DNA from: Echinarachnius parma
Lineage: Eukaryota > Echinodermata > Echinoidea > Clypeasteroida > Echinarachniidae
Direction of reading: 5' to 3'
Assembly (NCBI GenBank): GCA_037951105.1
Contig: JBAMJV010011222.1
Coordinates: 27,099 to 91,098 of the forward strand
Length of the DNA: 64,000 nucleotides
The first letter of the stretch is position 1. Every line of letters starts with the position of its first letter. Position numbers and translations under genes: made by a program. Shown piece by piece: positions 56,548 through 64,000 of this stretch. A model generated the notes under the pieces. That model was given only the letters and a program-made list of their open reading frames with translations, was not told the origin of the DNA and searched no databases.

Positions 56548-56969
56548 CGTTTCCTGTAGTCCCATACTAAGAAAAATATGTTAGAGTAATCAAGAGAGAA
56601 ATTATAAATATTTCTGGAAAAAAATCTGCAAGTACAAATTATGTATGGAAGTTTCATTTCAATGTGAAAAAAAGTAAACTTTTAACAAAATTATACAGTG
56701 GTCTTTCAATTTGTCTTCCAAATTTTTTTCTCTAGAAAATGATATTTAAAATGTGAATTTTTGCAGATTTTAAAATCACTCACATAGTCATATTTGTATG
56801 CAATTATGGCAGTTGTGAGAAAAAGAAAGTAATATTTTACATGACTTGTAGTAAATTATTGCGGTAGACAATCTCTAATTGAAATGTTGCTTGTAAGTAT
56901 CGGTTTCCATGGTGGTGTATATAATATGTGTGGTTTGCGGTTGCACCATGTGAGAGGGGAGGATTGGTG

Positions 56970-57190
56970 AGTCCTAAAAAGGACTGTGGTAGTCCTAGAA
57001 AGGACCGTTGGTAGTCCTAGAAAGGACTGTTGGTGTAGTAAAAAAAAAAAAAAAATGGTATTCTTTCTAGGAGAGTCCTAAAAAGGACTGTTGGTAGTCC
57101 TAGAAAGGACTGTTGGTAGTCCTAGAAAGGACTGTTGGGATAGTCCTAGAAAGGACAGTTGGGATAGTCCTGGAAAGGACTGTTGGTATT
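56970..57190 (+). repeat. Eight 21-24-bp units that can fold as hairpins
   Basis: The unit AGTCCTAGAAAGGACTGTTGG is repeated eight times, with an interruption after the third unit (A-run at 57039-57054, then TTCTTTCTAGGAG). Each unit holds AGTCCT and AGGACT four bases apart, a 6-bp stem. Confidence 0.9.
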
Positions 57191-57711
57191 ACGAGGAGAG
57201 GGTGGATGGTAGGAGGGGCTCTAATTTTGTATTCAACTATACATATTCAGTATGCAAGATTTTGATGTGTATGGGCATATCCATTTTTAGGCTGAATTTG
57301 TTTTGGTATTGTTGATTTTGAATTTTAAAAATTATATTTAATTGTATTGACAATTTTATTTAAATGTATTGACAAGGTTTTAATTTATTCCTTATTATGT
57401 ATATAAAACCATAAATATATTTCATTTAGCTGTGTATTAATGGGCACATGTAATGTAGGCCTTTCTCTAAGAGAACAATGTATCATTTAAACAGTATTAT
57501 TTAATCATGAAAAAAGCATTTTTAGTATGGCTTGCCTTTGGTATTTCATGTTATATAAACATAAACGAATGTAGGTGTAGAATTATGTTATTTTGTAATT
57601 CTTGGCGTAATCATATGTGTGTATCTACCTATTCTGGGCTTTCTATTTTATCGGAATATATATATATAATGAAATTTATAACAAACACTATTAAAACTAT
57701 TTTCTTATTTC

Positions 57712-57717
57712 AATAAA
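57712..57717 (+). terminator. Candidate polyadenylation signal
   Basis: AATAAA, 1.17 kb after the stop, the first such hexamer seen in the probable UTR. Another lies at 58005-58010. Confidence 0.5.
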
Positions 57718-58060
57718 AAAAAGATTTGTTTATAAATATATGTTCTCTTGAAATATGCAACTTCTGAAGCCTCTGATTTATTATTAAATGTACGGTATTC
57801 TTCTGAATATGATTGTCTGTATTTTTTATTTGAACGATTGTTTTTTTAATGAAATTGTAATCCTGTACTCTGTAATGGTAATATTTAAAACACAAAGACT
57901 AACAATTGTATTCCTTCTTCAAAATGCTGTTAATGTGATCAATACCTAGCGTGCTAATTTATTCTCAAATTAAATTATCAATTGTCTATTTATATTTTAG
58001 ATGAAATAAACTTATATAAATAATTAAAAAGAGTTTTGTCTTTAGTCTTATGATTTATGT

Positions 58061-58226
58061 GGGGTGTTGTATAAAGAGTTGCAATCTATTGCAAAGTTGT
58101 AATTAATTGCAAGTCAGAAATGTGCATAAATGCACAGAAATCCAATTGGCTAAAATGCATGTATTTTCTGACTTGCGATTAATCGCAACTTTACAATAGA
58201 TTGCAACTCTTTATGCAACACCCCCC
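58061..58226. mobile_element. Palindromic miniature transposon, 166 bp
   Basis: The left half, GGGGTGTTGTATAAAGAGTT and onward, is the reverse complement of the right half over about 65 bases with a few changes, with a small centre near 58130-58160. No clear target duplication. Confidence 0.8.
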
Positions 58227-59365
58227 TGATCAGAATGAAAACAGAATACATATATTTTTAATAGTAAATATATAATCCATATATTTTTAGTTCACAGGAT
58301 TGATTGACCCAAGCACAAATGTGACCGGCTAGCCCAAATTGAGACATGTCTTGATATTAATCATGTTTGAGTTATGTATACCATCTTATTGTCCATTTCT
58401 CAAGCTTTAATTTGAAGTTCTAACCATAATTTTTGGTGGCTTGAGTGCCGAGATTCAACCATTTAAATGTGGAATAGATAACCGGCTGCAAAAACAAAAT
58501 ACGTAGAAAATCGCTTTCAAAGTTACGGTTCGGTAAATAAACATGACTTCAGAAAAATGATGACAAATTCATACCTTTACCCTTTTGGTCTGTAATTTTC
58601 ACACATGATAGATTAGACTAGATAATCTTATAAGACAAAAACGTGAAAACTTTATTTTTTTCATTTTATGACTAAATTGTAAATTTTATCGGTTCTTGCC
58701 TTCCCGACTTGTGTCTCATTTAGGTCTAGCCAAACACAAATACAGTTACATCTAGTGCAACCCTGTTAGAATGAGAAGCTTGGGACAATACAAATCATGT
58801 ATCAAGGATATTGTGCCTTATGGCTGTCAGAATGCAGTGCTCCAAAGGAAGCAGAAAGTGCACTTCATGTGTGGATTGATTGGGAGTGTGTGTCTGGTGA
58901 CCAGGGTAATAATGTAAAGCGCTTAGTGATGATTCATATTGGCAGCTACATGTATATAAATCAATACATTATTATCTTGTTATATCAGGGGAAAAAAGAA
59001 CACGGAAGAAGAAAAAAAAAGAGCTTGGACCAGTACAATTACCTTTTTAAAAGAGGGTTTTGTTATAACAGCTGTTTATTAGGAGGGTACACAGGGGTAC
59101 GGTTATTTTTAAACTGGTAAATTGCGAAGTAAAATTGGCAGTTATCGTTTAATTTTAAATACACTCGTCATTCTTTATAAGACAAATGGCATTACCAACA
59201 AGCTTGTGTATTGCTGATTGATACTGCACTTTTTGAAGCAATTTCCTTCATCTTTTTTAGTGAACAAGTACAAAAATATAATTGTACTAATTTCATTCGA
59301 TATGCCGACCAGATCATTTGTGGCTTTCACCTTGTCACTTTGTCATCTTTTATTCTTTGATTTAC
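58227..59365. other. Intergenic, nothing recognised
   Basis: AT-rich, without a credible coding frame or repeat structure that I can name. Confidence 0.5.
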
Positions 59366-59445
59366 TTAACCCGTTCCCTACGAGTTTATGAAATCCTCAT
59401 AGACTTTGTACACAACCCACTCGGTTCCCGTGGTCAAGGGGTTAA
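59366..59445. mobile_element. TTAA-bounded 80-bp miniature repeat, copy 5
   Basis: TTAACCCGTTCCCTACGAG at the left and CAAGGGGTTAA at the right, exactly 80 bases. Confidence 0.82.
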
Positions 59446-60670
59446 GAGAGGTAATTTTGCAGCCATGTGCCATATTTGTGGTAGAGCCATATATTCCAAA
59501 CCATAGACCACGTTACTGCTACAGTGGAACCTCGTTATAGGGAGCTCTGATCTAACATAACTATCTTTTGAATAAGAAGGTAATCTGCTTGTCCAAGCTC
59601 TTTATATTCTTTTGTTTTTCACCCCGATATATCAAGGTAATAAATCACAGTCCCTGAGGTCCTTATTATAAAATGGGACCGTACACCACAAACGACAGTT
59701 AAGTTGCGGTGGTAGTTTCTTTTTTATTAGCTGAAATAGTCAAATTTTGTTTTTAATATATGAGATTCAGGATTTTGGTATTTCCTGAATAAGGGTATCT
59801 TAATCTAACTTCTATAAAATTATGAGCATCATAAATCATGTTTAAATATGATTTTTCATTGACTAACATTTTTCACTTAACAGTGCTTGATTGGTCGCCG
59901 ATCTTCGAAGCGGCCGGTTTTCTCCTTTATTTTAAAATTGCTTCAGCCATGTTCAAAATCGTTGGCGCTTATTTTGAGAGTTTGCCTAGTCCGAATATGA
60001 CAAAGTATATACCATTTAAAAGGCAATGACTTCTACTTTTATATGCACAATCATTTCCCCAGACTTATTGGTCATTTTATGGTGAAGGGTCACAAATGGT
60101 TATACACGTATTTCAAAACTTGTTCTTCTTTTCCCATATCAGTTGTTGCAAAGTCAATTCAACACACACTACACAGGATAGACATTGATTTTGTGTCATA
60201 ATTTTAGTTACATTTATTAATAAATAATTTAGAACATACTCTTTTCACAATAGTCTGTTTTTTTATTCCAAAAAATGTCAACCATGATATATTTAATTGA
60301 ATTCAATGGGTACCAATTGGAATTTTAACTGGAATTTCGTCCTGGGATGTATATATATCTTCTTTTTTTTAAATAACGGATACAAATCATAAAGTAAAGT
60401 ATGAAAATTGACAAAATGTAGAACCCAGTGGTTCATTGACATAAAATGAGGCTGATTCGAAAACGTAATATTTATCAGTCTAAGCCAGAACTAGGTATTG
60501 CAATATTTATCATATGTAGACAGGCGACAAGAGGAGGAGGGGAGGGGGGGGGGGGGGGGGGGGTATGATAGCAAGGATTCTCAAATGGGGAATACTTTAA
60601 GCCCCCTTGCCCATATCAACAAAATCCATACAAATTATTTTTAGCAAGTTAAAATTAAAAAAGAAACATT
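59446..60670. other. Intergenic; G-run only
   Basis: A run of about 20 G lies at 60543-60563. CAGTGGAACCTCGTTATA at 59523 resembles one end of a DNA transposon, but no partner end was found. The small frames here look random. Confidence 0.45.
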
Positions 60671-60679
60671 ACATATATG

Positions 60680-60870
60680 ACCTTTCAAAATGTGGAGCTG
60701 GAAATACTCAAGATCAAACAATTTTATTTCACATTTTGAATCCTAATTAAACTAAAACATGAACATAATCCTAAAATATACTACATAATCTAATCATCTT
60801 TCAAAATGTGGAGCTGGTAATACTCAAGATCAAACAGTATTATTAATTTTGCGTTTTGAAACGTAACTAA
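60680..60870. repeat. Two-copy tandem duplication
   Basis: TTTCAAAATGTGGAGCTGG is followed by AATACTCAAGATCAAACA in both copies, about 115 bases apart (60683 and 60798). Confidence 0.8.
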
Positions 60871-61499
60871 ACTCACTATTTGCAAAGAGGAAACAGGGTC
60901 ATGTGATATGAACAGCCACTGGCAGCCCTTCTTGATACATGTGCTTTTTGTCTTGTCTGCAGGATTCTGCAAAAACATAAACATCATTATTAAGGGGCAT
61001 GGCTACCGGGGGCAGGGGAGGGGCACATGCCCCTAATAATTTGATGATGATAACAATGCAAATCATGATACAGGTAAATGAAAAAAAAAAATTACAAATT
61101 AAAGAAGAGTGTTCCCCGTGTATTGTGCCTCCCAATCTGCAGTCCATACCACTTGCCACATCATATTACAGTTTGTACACTTATGTTTTTGAGTTATAAT
61201 GTTAGTACATGTAGTTAGTATATATTATAATAATTATTACATCGTTATTAGAAGTATTATCATTATTTACTAAATTATACTCATCATTAATATTGTCATT
61301 AGTATTATCATGTATTATTTGTCTTTATTATAAGAACTAGTTCTGTCTGAAAGTGGACGAGTGGGGGACGAGTGGTCTTGAAGAGAAGGGAAATGCGGGG
61401 TAAATGAATAAATAGCCATTAGTGATTGAATCTTCTTGTTGGAGCCTATATGGAAGCTAGCAGCTCATACGTTTTTTTACACGGCGGGGCAATGTTAAA

Positions 61500-63665
61500 G
61501 GGACTTAGTAACACTAACATTGTCCAAATCCTCAAAATCCAATTGGAATTATAGTGGTTCCCTTATACCTTGTTTTATTCGTATTATCAATAAAAGCATG
61601 GGACAGGTTTCGGTTTTTCAAATTTCCATTTCTTTCAAAAGATATTTATGATTGAAGTGTTCGGATATGAAATTATCTACGGGACCTTTTCAGCCGTGTA
61701 CAAAGTAAGTGCAAGGAGTAAGTAAATATCACTTTGCATGTTCGCTTATTTCTCGGCCAAATAACATCCAATTAACTTGAAATGTTCATACTCCACTTTG
61801 TGGACATATCAGATCACACCAATACACATTGTATTAACCACGCATCATTTTTTGCACGTGTCAACAAAGTAACTAGATCCCTTTAAGGGTTTATTTCGTC
61901 AGAATAATGCATACAACTGAGCAGTGGCGTAGCTACGGGGGGGGGGGGGGGGCACGTGCCCCCCCCCCCCCCCCCCCAATAATTTGGAAAAAACAATAGA
62001 AAACATAAGGGGACATTTTTGGAAAAAACAAAGAAATACATAAGGTGTGCCCCCCCCCCAATAATTTTGTGTGCCCCCCAACCAGTCCGACCACGCTACG
62101 CCACTGCATCTGAGATACTATTTTGATGAATTAAAATCAATATGAATTGTTTTAATTTCGTCAGAATTATCCAGAATCATTAAGTGTTGATTCATCTGTA
62201 TAACAACTTGAAATCCTTGAAATGTTATGCTTCTGTCCAAATAAACCTAAAGTATACGATTTGTTTCATTTCGTCAGAATGAAAAATCTTAACAAAACAT
62301 TTACTCACAAAGTTAAATTATGATTTGGTTGATTTCGTCAGAAAATAAATGTCATGATAGTAGTATCTGTTTTGAATAAATTAACCACATTTATTATAAT
62401 TTCATAATTTCGCCAATCATTATGTGTTTTTCCCTTTCACGAGAATAATAAACCCTTATTATCCTTTTGACGAAATAAATGCAAATCATTCCGGGATTGG
62501 GTTTTTTCCTGTGACAGAATGATAAATCTAACCGGGAAATGTAAAATGTCCTTATGAATTGATAGCTGGCGGCTACAAACACTCCTGACAGAGTCAACCC
62601 CAATCAGTTGTGTTCAGTCATTTCGTGAGAATAATAAACCCAAACTCTTTTGAAGGAATAAACCCAAATCATGCCAGGATCGATCAGAATGATCAATATG
62701 AGAAAGTGTCTTGGCGATTTTGTTTTTAATTGAATTGGATTGATAATTTAATTTCATAACCTGATATCTCAAAATAAAATACAATTATAAAGGAACAAAA
62801 AACAATACATATAAAACACAAAATGAATATAATACAAATCATGAAAATGAAAAAAATATACATGTAGCTCAGAAAGAGAGTTCTCTGCCACCGAATGCAT
62901 GATTAATTTTGTTATGCGAGCTGGGGAGCTAATTTATTCAACATGATGGAGAATAGACAAAATAACCCAAATCGTCAAGATTTGGTTTATTACGTGAGAA
63001 TATTATAAACCGGCCTTTCTTTTGACGAAATAAACCCAAATCATAGCGATGATCACTGATTAATAGGAGACTAAGGAGTGTGTCCTTACGATTTTGTTTT
63101 CAATTGAATTGGACTGATAATTTAACTTCATATATCATTAAAAAAATACAATTATAAAACACCAATTCAATACACCAAAACACAAAATGACTATAATACA
63201 AATTATGAGAATTGGGAAATATAGCTCAGAAACGGCAAAATAGCCAATATCTATAAATTCTGCCACCAAATGCATGATTAATTGTGTTGTGTGAGTTCCG
63301 GGTGTGAGTTGGAGAGCAGGGATCTAGTATAAACATTGTTCAAATTCACAAAACTTAGTTCATAGGGCAATAATAGTTCTATCATCTTTACCTTGTTATA
63401 TTTGTATTACACTGAAATAGAAGCATGGAACATGTTTTTTTTCTCGAATTTCCCTTTCGTTAAAAAGATATAGTGTGTGGGTTTTTAATTATCCACTAGA
63501 AAGTTATAACTGTGTAGAAAGTCATTATAAACACGTTGCATTTGTGCTCATTACTCGGCCATATAACATCCATTTACCATGAAATTAGTGGACACATCAG
63601 ATCACACAAATATACACTCAACCATTCATAACTTTTGCAAATGTCAACAAAGTTACTAGACATTC
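61500..63665. repeat. Diverged direct repeats around 1.8 kb apart
   Basis: 61500-61880 and 63319-63665 match in order: AACATTGTCCAAAT/AACATTGTTCAAAT, AAGCATGGGACA/AAGCATGGAACA, CTCGGCCA.ATAACATCCA, and GACA.ATCAGATCACAC. A second pair, about 62700-62960 and 63080-63310, shares TTAATTGAATTGGATTGATA-type sequence. Short TTTCGTCAGAAT motifs recur throughout. Confidence 0.7.
61922..62106. mobile_element. hAT-like miniature element with C/G runs
   Basis: Ends are CAGTGGCGTAGC and GCTACGCCACTG. The flanks CAACTGAG (61914-61921) and CATCTGAG (62107-62114) match at 7 of 8 bases, an 8-bp target duplication typical of hAT. The inside has runs of G and C and a GCACGTGCCCC motif. A related fragment lies at 60996-61040. 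Confidence 0.75.
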
Positions 63666-64000
63666 AACATGAGTCATGAAGCAAGGGGAAAATTACTAAA
63701 ATCATCATGATTATTTGGTTCATTTCGTGAGTATACATCTTAGAAACTCTGGGTCTGAGGAATTTATAGATCGCCAAAGAGTCGCCGAATTTCAAATCCG
63801 CCAGGGAGTCGAGCGTATTTTTCCGTTTGAAAAATCTACCCCGTCACATATTGAACGGGGCTCGGGAGAACCCTATGAACATCAGTGTTCAGAAATCCGG
63901 CGCCCGTCAGCAAACAAAAGAAGACGAGCCCATGGTGATTCCCATTGACTTATATTAACAATTTTACCAATTGAAATCAATTGGTACTAATTGAAAATTA
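63666..64000. other. Intergenic window end, nothing supported
   Basis: A somewhat GC-richer stretch (63770-63940) gives a 77-codon frame without recognisable domains. I do not call it a gene. Confidence 0.4.

Larger units (their letters stand above)
56548..57735 (+). other. Probable 3' UTR
   Basis: AT-rich and non-coding after the stop. It contains the hairpin-unit array (56970-57190) and an AATAAA at 57712. A later AATAAA at 58005 could extend it to about 58030. The end is a guess without transcripts. Confidence 0.5.

Noticed and set aside
60899..61199. Overlapping small frames with Gly/Pro-rich stretches
   Set aside because: They run through a fragment of the hAT-like repeat and AT-rich DNA, with no domain.
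63715..63948. 77-codon frame near the window end
   Set aside because: No known domain, no splice context, and surrounded by repeats; chance is as likely.
1..64000. tRNA, rRNA genes or CRISPR arrays
   Set aside because: None seen. The regularly spaced repeats are microsatellites, minisatellites or exon copies in an animal genome.

Overview
This window comes from an animal nuclear genome. Genes are split by many short GT-AG introns, and the DNA is AT-rich. It holds several miniature transposons, one Ty3/gypsy LTR element and a short run of the animal telomere repeat TTAGGG. The main gene combines VWD, C8, TIL, NIDO, AMOP, SEA, LDLa, Sushi and calcium-binding EGF domains, which fits a marine invertebrate deuterostome. 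An echinoderm such as a sea urchin is my best guess, by inference only.

A single plus-strand gene covers 1-56547. Its 5' end lies outside the window. I could join 60 exons with consistent splice sites and phases into an open frame of 4,904 residues. The order is: a Thr/Ser-rich mucin exon of at least 5.3 kb; VWD-C8-TIL-TILa, as in gel-forming mucins; two LDLa; two Sushi; two EGF; NIDO-AMOP-VWD, as in MUC4; one cadherin/Ig-like domain; two EGF-like modules; an array of 22 EGF domains; SEA; two EGF; SEA; one EGF; a transmembrane helix; and a basic tail of about 190 residues. It looks like a very large membrane-anchored mucin. The second SEA domain keeps a GSII-type self-cleavage motif.

The introns are the most unusual part. 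About 23 exons are accompanied by one to five decayed copies of themselves, some 40 in all. These copies often keep the splice border and flanking intron but carry stops, frameshifts or deletions. Examples are four dead EGF exon copies before the live one at 53557, two dead AMOP copies before 20071, and a five-copy array of an EGF exon end at 35116-35925.

Mobile DNA in the introns includes a 5.3-kb Mag-like Ty3/gypsy element at 47544-52840 with almost identical LTRs but a broken gag-pol frame. There is also a 1.9-kb element with arms of about 570 bp nested in a TA-flanked element (6584-8871), and several miniature families with TA, TTAA or 8-bp target duplications. Long trinucleotide tracts are also present.

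Downstream of the stop, a probable 3' UTR (56548 to about 57735 or 58030) carries eight copies of a short hairpin-forming unit. From about 58030 to 64000 I see no convincing gene, only miniature transposons, low-complexity runs and diverged direct repeats.
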